From Acidobacteriaceae bacterium (GTDB lineage Bacteria > Acidobacteriota > Terriglobia > Terriglobales > Acidobacteriaceae), in assembly GCA_003131585.1 (NCBI GenBank), contig PKVW01000016.1, positions 43,183 to 97,901 of the forward strand: a DNA stretch of 54,719 bases. Direction: 5' to 3'. The notes under the pieces are model-generated. The model saw nothing but the letters and a program-made list of their open reading frames with translations. It ran no database searches and was not told the DNA's origin. The position numbers were made by a program, and so were the translations under genes. The first letter of the stretch is position 1, and each line of letters opens with the position of its first letter. Positions 25,334 to 34,538 of the stretch are shown piece by piece.

Positions 25334-26749
25334 ATGGAAGCCATGGCCTCCGCTGCGGACCAGCAGCATACATTATGGGCCTCACTGGTGGAAGCCGTTC
25401 GCGGCTCGCACCAGGACTACACCACCGGCAGCCTGAACCGCGCCATCTTGCTGCTGGCCGTACCCATGGTGCTGGAGATGGTGCTGGAATCGCTGTTCGC
25501 GGTGGTGGACGTCTTCTGGGTGGGACGGTTGGGCGCGAACGCGGTAGCAACTGTAGGGCTCACGGAGTCGATGCTGAGCCTGGTGTTTTCCGTGGCCATG
25601 GGGTTGAGCTTGTCGACCACCGCCATGGTGGCGCAGCGCATCGGAGAAAAGGATCATGAAGGCGCTGCGATCACGGGCGTGCAAGCGATCGCTCTCGGCC
25701 TGATGGTGTCCCTCGCCATCGGAGTGCCTTGCTTTTTGTTGGCGCCGAACCTGCTGCGTTGGATGGGCGCTACACCCGATATCGTCGCGACCGGCAGCGG
25801 CTACACCAGGATTTGCCTGGGCGGAAGTTTTGCCGTGGTCCTGCTCTTTCTCAACAACGCCATCTTCCGCGGGGCTGGAGATGCGGCCATCGCCATGCGC
25901 CTGCTCTGGGTGTCGAATATCATCAACCTGGTGCTTGATCCCTGCCTGATCTTCGGCTGGGGACCGTTTCCGCGCCTCGGGGTGACGGGCGCGGCCTTGG
26001 CCACGCTCATCGGGCGCAGCATCGGCGTTCTCTATCAGTTCTATCGCCTCATGCGCGGGACGGAGCGTCTTCGCATCCTCAAGAGCCAGATTCGCCTGAA
26101 CTGGGGTGTTCTTCTGCGACTCGTACGCGTTTCGTTGACCGGCATCCTGCAGTTCGCCATCGCACACACCAGTTGGATCGGCCTGGTCCGCATCGTGAGC
26201 ATCTTCGGCGCGCCTGCCATCGCTGGATATACGATTGCCATCCGCGTGGTCATCTTCGTGATCCTGCCCTCGTGGGGCATGAGCAATGCGGCGGCGACTC
26301 TCGTGGGGCAGAACCTGGGCGCCGGACATCCCGAACGCGCCGAGAAAGCGGTGTGGCGAACCGGGCTCTACAACATGATTTTCCTCGGCACGATCGGGGT
26401 TATCTTTATATTCTTTGCCGAACCAATCATCCGGCTGTTCACGCAAGATCCAGCCGTGGTGCCGTTGGGAGCGGCGTGCCTGCGCATCGTAAGCTACGGC
26501 AACATTGGATATGCCTACTTCATGGTGATGATGCAGGCTTTCAATGGCGCTGGCGACACGATTACTCCCACCATCGTGAATTTCTTCGGTTTCTGGCTGT
26601 TCGAGATACCGTTGGCCTATTGGCTCGCGATCCCCATGCACATGCATTCGAACGGAGCTTTCTTCGCCATTGCCATCGCCGAGAGCGCAATGGCGGCCGT
26701 CAGCGCGGTCTTGTTCAAGCAGGGGAAGTGGAAGAGGCAGAAGATCTAG
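25334..26749 (+). CDS. MATE-family efflux transporter
   Basis: 471 residues with twelve predicted membrane helices in two homologous halves. MATE signatures include the N-terminal LLLAVPMVLEMVLESLFAVV with VDVFWVGRLGANAVATVGL, and the second-half GMSNAAATLVGQNLGAGHPERA. Such carriers export cationic drugs or metabolites using a sodium or proton gradient. It shares a short convergent junction with the SpoIIE-type phosphatase gene. The start ATG 25334 has no strong ribosome binding site, but later starts would remove the first helix region. Confidence 0.92.
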   Translation: MEAMASAADQQHTLWASLVEAVRGSHQDYTTGSLNRAILLLAVPMVLEMVLESLFAVVDVFWVGRLGANAVATVGLTESMLSLVFSVAMGLSLSTTAMVAQRIGEKDHEGAAITGVQAIALGLMVSLAIGVPCFLLAPNLLRWMGATPDIVATGSGYTRICLGGSFAVVLLFLNNAIFRGAGDAAIAMRLLWVSNIINLVLDPCLIFGWGPFPRLGVTGAALATLIGRSIGVLYQFYRLMRGTERLRILKSQIRLNWGVLLRLVRVSLTGILQFAIAHTSWIGLVRIVSIFGAPAIAGYTIAIRVVIFVILPSWGMSNAAATLVGQNLGAGHPERAEKAVWRTGLYNMIFLGTIGVIFIFFAEPIIRLFTQDPAVVPLGAACLRIVSYGNIGYAYFMVMMQAFNGAGDTITPTIVNFFGFWLFEIPLAYWLAIPMHMHSNGAFFAIAIAESAMAAVSAVLFKQGKWKRQKI

Positions 26750-26812
26750 TTTCAACAATTCTCTGCATCCGAAAATGAAGTCAGGCATCGCCGCATTGAC
26801 CGCTGACCACTC

Positions 26813-29071
26813 CTACCGCGCCCGGGCCAGCACCAGCGTAATGTCATCGGGCTGCTCGTTGTCGCCGATCCAGTCGTCCACCGCGGAAGTGACCGTCTGG
26901 CTGATTTGCACCAGCGGCAGCCGACGGTTCGTGCGCACGAGGTCAATCAGCCGTTCCTCGCCAAATTCGCCGAAGTCGTTTTCCGGCTCGGTGACGCCGT
27001 CGCTGTAGGCCAGAAAGATTTCGCCGGGATGCATCTCCACCGAGCCCTCGTCGTACGTCATGTTATCGAATAGCCCGATCACCGTTCCGCCGGCTTCCAG
27101 TCGCCGCACAGCACCATCTTCGCCAATCAGGAGGGGCGGCAAGTGTCCCCCGTTGCTGTAAGTCAGCCGGTGGGATCGCCCGTCGTAGATTCCCAGGAAC
27201 AGCGTGGCGTACTTTTCCGGCGGAGTGCTCTCGTAGAGCTGATGGTTGAGCAAGCCAAGCAACGCTCCGGGAGAAACCTCGATGCCCTCGGGCCACGCCG
27301 CCATGATCCTGCCCGCGCCGGCCACCGCGCCCACCGCCGCCGGCTCCCGCATCTGCGGCAAACTCTCCACGCTGTAGGCGCGCACCGCGGAGTGAATGGT
27401 CGCCATCAGCAGCGCGGCCGAGATCCCTTTCCCGCTGATATCGCCAACGGCCAAAATCAGTTTGTGGGAACTTGCCGTGAGGAAGTCATAGTAGTCGCCG
27501 CTCACCGTACGCGCCGGGCGGCAGAAGCCATGTACTTCGAGCGACTCCAGTTCCGAAACCTGCCGAGGAAACAGTTGCGCCTGCACTTCTTGCGCGATGG
27601 CGAGTTCGCCCTCCAACCGCTGCTTTTCTTTCTGCTCGAGAATCAGTTTCTCGATGGACTCTGTCATCGAGTTGAACGACAGCGAGAGTTGCGCCAACTG
27701 GTCTTCGGACTTGACCGGAATACGATGGCTGAAGTCACCTCGATCCACATGCTTGGTAGCATCATAGAGCTGCGCCACCGCGCCCGTCACGGTGCGGGTC
27801 ATGCGCGTCCCGATGATCAGCGCAACCAACTCAATCACGGCGAAGAAGATGAGTATCGCCAACAGGATGTATTCCACCCCTCGCGCGATATCTCCCAGTG
27901 CCGCAAACAAGTGGCTGTAGAGCACAGAAGGCCGGGTCAGCACTCTCACCGCGGCGCCGGCCCGCGCCGAATCACCAGTTTTCCAGTCCACAACCGGAAG
28001 CGGAGTGGCAAACGTGATCTCACGGTCCATCATGCCCGCAGGCGCGGCGAGCGAACCCACGGTGAACGTCGGACGGAAAACCTGTTGATCACCTTGCGGG
28101 CTGGAATTTGGCTTTCTCCCGTCCACACCGCCTCCGCCCTTACTCTTCCTAGGTTCATCAAAAAGACGGGTTCTAAAGCCACTCTCTTTTGCATCGCTCG
28201 CTTTTGCCGCATTCGGGTTCTGATAATTCCCTTGCGAGTCGGGCGTGATCCCCGCTGCATAGAGCGTGATTTCGCCCAAGTTCGCGGCGATGTCGGCGAG
28301 CAGATCTTTGTCCAGCGGTTCGCTGGTTATGACCGTCAGTTTTTCCGATTCCACAACAAACACCGAGGCCACTCGCAAGTACAACTCGTCGTTGTCGCGA
28401 ACAATCTGACTGAATGGCTGCCCTTCGCGAATCGCTTTGGCATACTCGCCCTGGTCTTTGTTGAAGAAATCGGGAAAAGCTATCAACTGCGGACTCGGAG
28501 TCCCGCTAAGCGGCAAGACCCTCGTCCCATGCCAGGCGCTGACTCTTCGCCTTCCCCAAGCTCGCTCGCGCTTTCGCAATCCTACCAACGATTCCGCCGT
28601 TGGGGTTTCGCCTTTTTCGATGCGTGCCGCGAGTTCGTTGCTAACCGCTGCGTTCACCGCCTGCATGCTGCGCAACTGCGAGTTAATCTCCGAAGTGACC
28701 ACGAAGCTCGCAAACTGCCCGGCGAAAAGGTAGATGGTGACGAGCGCCATCGTGACCAGAAGTGCCGCCGGGATCACTCCGATGAAAACGTAAGTAACGA
28801 TGAGCCGGTTGCGCAGGCGCCACAGAAGTTTTCGCTTCAGCCAGCGGAAAGCGAGAATGGAAAAGAGCACCGCCGCATCGAAAACGAGAAATTTGACCCA
28901 TCCCCCAAGGCTATCGCCGGCCGTGGGCGCAACCAGTTTCAGCAGCATTTGCAGGATGAACAGTCCCACCGCCAAGCCCAGCGAATAGCAGGCTCCGCGC
29001 GCGATCCATCCCTGCGGCCACATACCGGCCGTCAGCATCCGCGCGCGCAGCTTCCAATAGAACTGCTTCAT
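26813..29071 (-). CDS. Membrane HAMP-SpoIIE (PP2C-type) phosphatase
   Basis: 752 residues. N-terminal membrane segments (about residues 25-45, 60-75 and 90-120) precede an extracytoplasmic sensor region of about 270 residues. A further helix and a HAMP domain follow (TRTVTGAVAQLYDATKHVDRG). A coiled linker (EQKEKQRLEGELAIAQEVQA) leads to the SpoIIE/RsbU phosphatase domain with GDYYDF, VGDISGKGISAALLMA and FLAYSDGVTEPEN. Such proteins dephosphorylate anti-sigma antagonists in partner-switching pathways. No kinase or antagonist partner is adjacent. A conserved-looking 66-residue gene lies 18 bp upstream on the same strand and is probably co-transcribed. Confidence 0.9.
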   Translation of the reverse strand: MKQFYWKLRARMLTAGMWPQGWIARGACYSLGLAVGLFILQMLLKLVAPTAGDSLGGWVKFLVFDAAVLFSILAFRWLKRKLLWRLRNRLIVTYVFIGVIPAALLVTMALVTIYLFAGQFASFVVTSEINSQLRSMQAVNAAVSNELAARIEKGETPTAESLVGLRKRERAWGRRRVSAWHGTRVLPLSGTPSPQLIAFPDFFNKDQGEYAKAIREGQPFSQIVRDNDELYLRVASVFVVESEKLTVITSEPLDKDLLADIAANLGEITLYAAGITPDSQGNYQNPNAAKASDAKESGFRTRLFDEPRKSKGGGGVDGRKPNSSPQGDQQVFRPTFTVGSLAAPAGMMDREITFATPLPVVDWKTGDSARAGAAVRVLTRPSVLYSHLFAALGDIARGVEYILLAILIFFAVIELVALIIGTRMTRTVTGAVAQLYDATKHVDRGDFSHRIPVKSEDQLAQLSLSFNSMTESIEKLILEQKEKQRLEGELAIAQEVQAQLFPRQVSELESLEVHGFCRPARTVSGDYYDFLTASSHKLILAVGDISGKGISAALLMATIHSAVRAYSVESLPQMREPAAVGAVAGAGRIMAAWPEGIEVSPGALLGLLNHQLYESTPPEKYATLFLGIYDGRSHRLTYSNGGHLPPLLIGEDGAVRRLEAGGTVIGLFDNMTYDEGSVEMHPGEIFLAYSDGVTEPENDFGEFGEERLIDLVRTNRRLPLVQISQTVTSAVDDWIGDNEQPDDITLVLARAR

Positions 29072-29089
29072 GGTTTCGATTCGCTGGAG

Positions 29090-29290
29090 CTAAATCTCCG
29101 GATACAGATCGAAGAACGCTTCCAGGCTGGTGCGCAACTGCTTTTCGATCTCTTCCTTGCTGCGTTCGAGCACGTGCATGGCGACGTGTGCCTCATGTCC
29201 GTTGGTAAGTTTCACCGGAGCCTGACCCACTTCCGCCACATCTTCGGAGGGCAGCAGCCGCATGCCGTAAATTAGCGTCAGATTTGCCAT
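29090..29290 (-). CDS. Small hypothetical protein upstream of the SpoIIE phosphatase
   Basis: 66 residues with a balanced composition: a beta-like N-terminus (NLTLIYGMRLL), then KLTNGHEAHVAMHVLER and a C-terminal helix (SKEEIEKQLRTSLEAFFDL). I do not recognise the family. The 18-bp spacing to the phosphatase gene and the promoter-like TAGAAT just before ATG 29290 support it as a real gene and the first of that operon. Confidence 0.6.
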   Translation of the reverse strand: MANLTLIYGMRLLPSEDVAEVGQAPVKLTNGHEAHVAMHVLERSKEEIEKQLRTSLEAFFDLYPEI

Positions 29291-29296
29291 GCCTGA

Positions 29297-29378
29297 ATTC
29301 TAACCGTCTTCGCATCCCTGGCGGAATCCTTAATGCGTTCTCCGCAGTTTAAGGTTTTTCGCCGTCATCATTTAGAAT
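29297..29378. promoter_or_regulatory. Mirrored divergent -10 elements, leaderless-type starts
   Basis: TTAGAATTC followed by A/T and G occurs on both strands as an inverted pair. The minus-strand TAGAAT (29302-29297) ends 7 bp before ATG 29290; the plus-strand TAGAAT (29373-29378) ends 7 bp before GTG 29385. If these are -10 boxes, transcription would begin at or next to both start codons, giving leaderless mRNAs. I see no good -35 hexamers. Confidence 0.45.
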
Positions 29379-29384
29379 TCTGCC

Positions 29385-30140
29385 GTGCGCCCAAAACTCA
29401 TTCCGATCCTGGCTGTTTTTCTGGTAACGCTTCCCGCCGTATCTCAGCAGGCTGCCGACGCCCCCTCGACCCAGCCGCAGGTGAAAGTCAATGTTCTGAA
29501 TGTGTGCGCGCCGTCCGCGGAGGAGCAGAAGGAAATCGCTGCCGCCCTGGCGCGAGTCCCCAAGCAGCCGCTGTTCGGTCCCGATTTCGAAATCTCCCAC
29601 GGCCGCTCCACGCTGACCGACGCTCCGAACTTCCTTCAACCCGGACAAAGCACGCACATAGCGGGCGAGCCCTCGGTCGCCCGCTATGTTCGCATGCGTC
29701 GCGAATTTGCCGTGCAAGCCTTGTTCTCCAGCGTGCAGTACTCCTTCAGCAATGACGGAGAGAACATGATCGAGACTCTGGTGCTGCATGTGCGCGATCC
29801 CAAAGACTTGATTCAGGTGTCGATGGAAGACAGCGCTTCGGCGATCGGCAGCGCCGAAACCATGGTCGCCGCCAACACTCCCGCCAGCCGCATCCGGCTC
29901 GAACGCTTCGGAAAGTCGTCGATCGCGCTGGCCCGCTGCGCTGGCTCGGAAAACGGGACTCCGCCCGATCAGAGCGCCTACGAACCGCTATTCCGCAGCG
30001 CCTCCGCAGTGCTCGCCAACTATCGCAGCCTGCTCGGAGTCCGGCGCATCGTGCCCGCGGAGCTGGCCCAGATTCCCACTGCCGGACCCAAAGCAACCGC
30101 AACGCCGAAATCCGCCAAGCCTGCCGCCGACAAGAAATGA
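29385..30140 (+). CDS. Secreted hypothetical protein
   Basis: 251 residues from a GTG start. A signal peptide (PKLIPILAVFLVTLPAVSQQ) is followed by a domain of unknown function with NVCAPSAEEQKEIAAALARVP and RYVRMRREFAVQALFSSVQYSFS, and a short Ala/Pro/Lys-rich tail. I do not recognise a known family. The reading frame, signal peptide and codon use make it a convincing gene. It is divergent from the phosphatase operon through the mirrored promoter region and ends 134 bp before the thioredoxin reductase-like gene. Confidence 0.7.
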   Translation: MRPKLIPILAVFLVTLPAVSQQAADAPSTQPQVKVNVLNVCAPSAEEQKEIAAALARVPKQPLFGPDFEISHGRSTLTDAPNFLQPGQSTHIAGEPSVARYVRMRREFAVQALFSSVQYSFSNDGENMIETLVLHVRDPKDLIQVSMEDSASAIGSAETMVAANTPASRIRLERFGKSSIALARCAGSENGTPPDQSAYEPLFRSASAVLANYRSLLGVRRIVPAELAQIPTAGPKATATPKSAKPAADKK

Positions 30141-30274
30141 CTGAGAAACCCTCTGTGTACCACGGTGTCCCGGGCGGTTAAGTGCTGGTACTTGCTCTTA
30201 AGATGACAACTTGCATCGACTTGCATCGAAAATCTGAAATCCGCAATCTAACGGCTAACACTTAGAACAAAATC

Positions 30275-31207
30275 ATGAGCGAAACTCGCAACGTCGTCAT
30301 TATCGGTTCCGGCTGCGCCGGACACACCGCCGCCCTCTACACGGCGCGCGCCAATCTGAAACCTCTTGTGGTCGAAGGCCACGAGCCCGGCGGCCAGCTC
30401 TCCCTCACGACCCTGGTGGAAAATTTCCCCGGCTTCCCCGAAGGAATCATGGGACCGCAACTGGTCGAGAACATGCGCAAGCAGGCGGAACGTTTCGGCG
30501 CCGAATACCGCATGGAGCATCTCACCAGCGCCGACCTCAGCCAGCGGCCGTTCCTGCTTCATCTCGGCAAGCATCAAGTGCACGCGAAAGCGCTCATCAT
30601 CGCCAGCGGCGCGTCCGCCCGATGGCTGGGTCTGCCCAACGAGCAGAAGCTCATCGGCCACGGTGTATCGTCTTGCGCCACCTGCGACGGCTTCTTCTTT
30701 TCGGGAAAAGAAATTGTGGTGATCGGCGGCGGCGATTCCGCCATGGAGGAAGCCTTGTTCCTCACTCGCTTTGCCACGAAGGTAACGCTCATTCACCGCC
30801 GCGAAAGCTTTCGCGCTTCCAAGATCATGCTGGATCGCGCCCAGCGCCATGAGAAGATTCAGTTCCTTACCGACACTGTCGTCGAAGATGTCTATGATCC
30901 CGCCAAGCAGGAAGTCAGCGGCCTGAAGCTGCGCAACCTGAAGACCGGCCAAGTCTGGGATTTCCCCACCAGCGCGCTGTTTCTCGGCATCGGTCACGAG
31001 CCCAACGCGAAGATGTTCGCCGGCCAGCTGGACACTGACGCCGACGGCTATCTCAAGACGCACAACTACGTGCTGACCCGCGTCCACGGCGTATTCGCTT
31101 GCGGCGATGTGCAGGACCGGCGTTATCGCCAGGCCATCACCGCCGCCGGAACCGGCTGCATGGCTGCCGTCGAGGTCGAGAAGTTCCTGGAAGAGCACGG
31201 CGACTGA
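30275..31207 (+). CDS. trxB: Thioredoxin reductase (NAD(P)H-dependent flavoprotein)
   Basis: 310 residues. The FAD-binding motif GSGCAGHTAALYTARA is N-terminal, the redox-active CATC is near residue 135 (SCATCDGFFF), and the NAD(P)H-binding GGGDSAMEEA and HRRESFRAS follow. The C-terminal FAD motif GVFACGDVQD is present. It reduces thioredoxin or a thioredoxin-like partner in the cytoplasm. The first glycine motif has Cys where GxGxxG/A is usual (GSGCAGHTAA), a change tolerated in this family. The upstream 134 bp contain a short tandem repeat of ACTTGCATCG. Confidence 0.92.
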   Translation: MSETRNVVIIGSGCAGHTAALYTARANLKPLVVEGHEPGGQLSLTTLVENFPGFPEGIMGPQLVENMRKQAERFGAEYRMEHLTSADLSQRPFLLHLGKHQVHAKALIIASGASARWLGLPNEQKLIGHGVSSCATCDGFFFSGKEIVVIGGGDSAMEEALFLTRFATKVTLIHRRESFRASKIMLDRAQRHEKIQFLTDTVVEDVYDPAKQEVSGLKLRNLKTGQVWDFPTSALFLGIGHEPNAKMFAGQLDTDADGYLKTHNYVLTRVHGVFACGDVQDRRYRQAITAAGTGCMAAVEVEKFLEEHGD

Positions 31208-31345
31208 ACGGTCGGCAAACCGCGCCCAGCGGTCGACCAGCGCCGCCAGCCCCTCTCTGCCGAAAATCGCCTCGTGCATTACCGAAGTAATCTACGAAGC
31301 AGATGAGATCTCCCTTATTCTTTGCATGGGCGAATCAAGAACCTT

Positions 31346-31684
31346 ATGGGGCACCGTCGAGCAGTTGCGCTGGCATTGCTTGTTCTCGCGCCAATGCTGA
31401 CGTTCGCTCCTCGTCCTGCTTCCGCCCAGGAACACTCCGAAAGCATCCGCAAAGTTGTAGCCAAAGTGACTCCGCAATATCCCAGCCTCGCCCGTTCCAT
31501 GAACATCCAGGGCAGCGTAAAAGCGGACGTGTTGGTTGCGCCCAATGGTACGGTAAAATTGATAGAAGTGAAGGGCGGACATCCGCTGCTCGCTCAGGCT
31601 GCCCAGAACGCATTGCACGAGTGGAAATGGGAACCCGCGCCTCGCGAAACGCACGAAACCGTTGAACTGAGATTCACTCATTAG
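31346..31684 (+). CDS. Small TonB C-terminal-domain protein
   Basis: 112 residues with a signal peptide (about residues 1-27, ending near ASA-Q). The remainder is one TonB C-terminal fold: VTPQYPSLARSMNIQGSVK, VLVAPNGTVKLIEVKGG and ALHEWKWEPAP. There is no Pro-rich spacer or ExbB/D partner, so it is probably not a true energy transducer. Its job in the envelope is unknown. ATG 31346 is chosen over TTG 31322 because the signal peptide starts there. Confidence 0.8.
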   Translation: MGHRRAVALALLVLAPMLTFAPRPASAQEHSESIRKVVAKVTPQYPSLARSMNIQGSVKADVLVAPNGTVKLIEVKGGHPLLAQAAQNALHEWKWEPAPRETHETVELRFTH

Positions 31685-31831
31685 CCTCCGCCATCCAAAC
31701 TTCCGCCTTGCGTTTCGACCGTTCTAAGCGGCGTCCCGGCTGCGGCGCGACCCTGTTGTGATACAACTTTCTGTGCTCCTCATGCTCATCCACCAACGGG
31801 TCTCGGCGGCAGATGATTTTCCAGGTGCGGC

Positions 31832-32758
31832 ATGTTAAGAGGTTTCTTCGTCCACCTTTCCGAAAACCCATCTTTGCGCAACTTTGCCGAGCGCTCCTCG
31901 CTCGGCCGCCGCGTCTCCAATCGCTTCGTTGCCGGTACGGAGATTGCCGACGCCGTCCGCGCCACCCAAGCCATCAACCGCGCCGGCATGAGCGTGACCA
32001 TCGACAACCTCGGCGAAAATGTCACTAACCCAGACGAGGCCCGCCACAGCGCCCAGGTCTATCATCGAATTCTCGACGCCATCGCCGCCAACCAACTCGA
32101 CGCCAATATCAGCCTCAAGCTCACCCATATGGGGCTGGATGTGGACGAGAAACTGGCCCGCGATATCGTCAGCGGCCTGGTCGCCAAGGCCGCATCCCTG
32201 AACCCTCCCGGCTTTGTGCGGGTCGACATGGAGGGCTCGCCCTACACCCAGCGCACGCTCGATTTCGTCCACGCACTCCACCGCATGCCCGCAAACGCCC
32301 TCTCCGTGGGCACGGTGATCCAGGCGTACATGAAACGTTCCGAGAGCGACGTCGAAAAACTACTGGAGGAGCGTATTCGCATCCGGCTTTGCAAAGGCGC
32401 TTACAAAGAATCTGCGGAGATCGCCTTCGCCGCCAAGTCCGACGTCGATGCCAACTACGTCAAGCTGATGAAGGTTCTGATGAAAAGCGGCATCTACCAC
32501 GGACTGGCCACGCACGACGAGAAGATCATTCAGCAAGCCGAGGCATTCGCCACTCGCGAAAAGATTTCCGCAGACTCGTTCGAGTTCCAAATGCTCTACG
32601 GCATCCGCCGCGACCTGCAGCAGGGTCTGGTGCGCAAGGGCTGGCGCGTCCGCATCTACATTCCCTTTGGCCGCGAGTGGTATCCCTACTTCATGAGGCG
32701 GCTGGGCGAGCGCCCGGCCAACGTCTGGTTCATCGCGCGCAACCTGTTGCGGTCCTGA
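31832..32758 (+). CDS. Proline dehydrogenase (monofunctional)
   Basis: 308 residues, the size of monofunctional bacterial PRODH. It oxidises proline to pyrroline-5-carboxylate with FAD and passes electrons to quinone. Diagnostic motifs are NISLKLTHMGLD, VRVDMEGS, IRLCKGAYKE and, near the C-terminus, GREWYPYFMRRLGERPAN. No pyrroline-5-carboxylate dehydrogenase is adjacent. An inverted heptamer array begins 17 bp after its stop codon, in the convergent junction with the ggt gene. Confidence 0.93.
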   Translation: MLRGFFVHLSENPSLRNFAERSSLGRRVSNRFVAGTEIADAVRATQAINRAGMSVTIDNLGENVTNPDEARHSAQVYHRILDAIAANQLDANISLKLTHMGLDVDEKLARDIVSGLVAKAASLNPPGFVRVDMEGSPYTQRTLDFVHALHRMPANALSVGTVIQAYMKRSESDVEKLLEERIRIRLCKGAYKESAEIAFAAKSDVDANYVKLMKVLMKSGIYHGLATHDEKIIQQAEAFATREKISADSFEFQMLYGIRRDLQQGLVRKGWRVRIYIPFGREWYPYFMRRLGERPANVWFIARNLLRS

Positions 32759-32775
32759 ATCAGGGGCTAGCGATG

Positions 32776-32850
32776 GGTGATCAGTGATTGGCGATCAGTG
32801 GCCAGTAAGATTGGAAGCGGCGTTCGGCTGACCACTGACCACCGATCACT
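32776..32850. repeat. Inverted heptamer pair in the PRODH/ggt junction
   Basis: Left units GGTGATC, AGTGATT, GGCGATC, AGTGGCC (32776-32803) face right units GACCACT, GACCACC, GATCACT (32830-32850). The right array includes the stop codon of the minus-strand ggt gene. Both arrays read AGYNNYN on the strand of the gene they end. Confidence 0.92.
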
Positions 32851-34504
32851 GTTCTGGCACGGCAGCGCCATCGGCGCGCGCGTCCGACGCCCCGTAATTC
32901 ACCTTCGCCTTCGAGTCATGCAGCACTGCCTGCCCGCGACCCATGGCGGTGGAGTATTCGTGCCGCACATCGAGTCGATGCCCCATCGCCGAAAGCTTTT
33001 GCCGCACTTCCGGCGCAACTCGCGACTCGATCACGATGTTGCACACGCGCTCGGGACTGACCGTGAAACGCGCGTTCTCCAGCGCCTCCTGAATATTCAT
33101 GCCGTAATCAACCACGTTGGAAACGAATTGCGCGTGGGCCAGCGGCTGGTTCGCGCCTCCCATGATTCCGAAACCAACGTGTTGCTCGCCACGCTCCATG
33201 AAAGCCGGAATGATGGTGTGGAACGGCCGCTTGCGCGGGGCCAGGGCATTCGGAGACGCAGCATCGAGCGAAAACAGCGCGCCGCGATCTTGCAAAACGA
33301 AGCCCATGCCGCGCACCACCACACCCGATCCGAACGCCTCATAATTGCTCTGAATCAATGAGACGATGTTGCCCTCGCGATCGACAACCGAAAGGTAAGT
33401 CGTGTCGCTGGTGGGCGGCGTGCCGGCAGCGACCTCGCAATTGGCTTTGCCGGGATCGATCAGCTTCGCGCGCCGGCGGGCGTACTCCTTCGAAAGCATC
33501 CCCGTCACCGGGATCTTCGCGAAACGGGGATCGGCGTTGTAACGCCCCAGATCGGCGTAAGCCAGCTTCATGGCTTCGATCTTCTTATGCAGCTCCGCGA
33601 CACTGAGCGGCCCATCGGGCGATGCCGGAGTAGTCTCCATAATGTTCAGCATCTCCAGCGCCGCCATGCCTTGTCCATTGGGCGGGAGCTCGTAGACGGT
33701 CCAGTCGCGATAGGTGGTTGAAATCGGCTCGACCCATTCCGGCGAGAACTCGGCCAGATCTTCCGCCGACATCGTCCCGCCCAGGCTCTGCGACGTGCTC
33801 AGAATCGCGCGCGAAATCTCACCCTTATAGAACGCATCCGCTCCATTCTGCGCCACCAGCCGCAAGGCTTTCGCCAGATCGTGATTCTGGAATACTTGTC
33901 CTACCACCGGGGGCTTGCCGCCAGGCAGATAAACCCGCCGAGCTTCCGCATCGTACGCAAGCGTCTCGGCCGCGTCTTTCCAATACGACGCAATGACCTC
34001 CGGAACGGGATAGCCATCGTCGGCATAGGCAATCGCCGGCTGGAAAAGATCTTTCCATGCCATCCGCCCAAAGCGTTCATGCAGCGCATGCCAACCCGCC
34101 ACCGCGCCCGGCACAGTGACCGAGTCAATGCCCTCCGCAGGCATTGCGGTCGCATCTTTCGCCTTCACGTGCGCGATGGTCAACGCGCGCGGCGCCCATC
34201 CGCTGGCGTTCAGGCCATACAGCTTGCCGGTTTTTGCTTCCCAGTAAATCGCAAACAGGTCGCCACCCATGCCGTTCATCATGGGTTCGGTCACGCCCAG
34301 GACGGCATTCGCGGCAATCGCCGCATCCACGGCAGAGCCTCCCCGCGCCAGAATCTGCGCCCCCGCCACCGAAGCCTGCACATGGCTGGTGGCCACAATG
34401 CCATAGCGCGTGATGACCATGGAGCGCGCGTTGGATCGATCCCGTGCGGACATGGAGGATGCGAGCAGCAGCACAACGGCTGCAATCCGAATAGACATGT
34501 TCAT
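32846..34504 (-). CDS. ggt: Gamma-glutamyltranspeptidase family protein
   Basis: 552 residues with a signal peptide (about residues 1-20). GGT proteins are made as a proenzyme that cleaves itself before a catalytic threonine. The motif SDTTYLSVVDREGN places that residue near position 367. Flanking motifs EPMMNGMGGDLFAIY, PPNGQGMAALEMLN and FGIMGGANQPLAH are typical. It cleaves gamma-glutamyl bonds, for instance in glutathione, in the periplasm. It is 34 bp downstream of the kinase gene on the same strand, so the two are probably one transcript. Confidence 0.92.
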   Translation of the reverse strand: MNMSIRIAAVVLLLASSMSARDRSNARSMVITRYGIVATSHVQASVAGAQILARGGSAVDAAIAANAVLGVTEPMMNGMGGDLFAIYWEAKTGKLYGLNASGWAPRALTIAHVKAKDATAMPAEGIDSVTVPGAVAGWHALHERFGRMAWKDLFQPAIAYADDGYPVPEVIASYWKDAAETLAYDAEARRVYLPGGKPPVVGQVFQNHDLAKALRLVAQNGADAFYKGEISRAILSTSQSLGGTMSAEDLAEFSPEWVEPISTTYRDWTVYELPPNGQGMAALEMLNIMETTPASPDGPLSVAELHKKIEAMKLAYADLGRYNADPRFAKIPVTGMLSKEYARRRAKLIDPGKANCEVAAGTPPTSDTTYLSVVDREGNIVSLIQSNYEAFGSGVVVRGMGFVLQDRGALFSLDAASPNALAPRKRPFHTIIPAFMERGEQHVGFGIMGGANQPLAHAQFVSNVVDYGMNIQEALENARFTVSPERVCNIVIESRVAPEVRQKLSAMGHRLDVRHEYSTAMGRGQAVLHDSKAKVNYGASDARADGAAVPEQ

Positions 34505-34538
34505 GCTACACCTGAGTGAGTATTGAGATAAGTACAGG

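Noticed and set aside
26813-29275. 710-residue plus-strand frame opposite the SpoIIE phosphatase (27143-29275)
   Set aside because: Arg/His/Gln-rich composition typical of antisense frames, while the minus strand encodes clear HAMP and SpoIIE domains.
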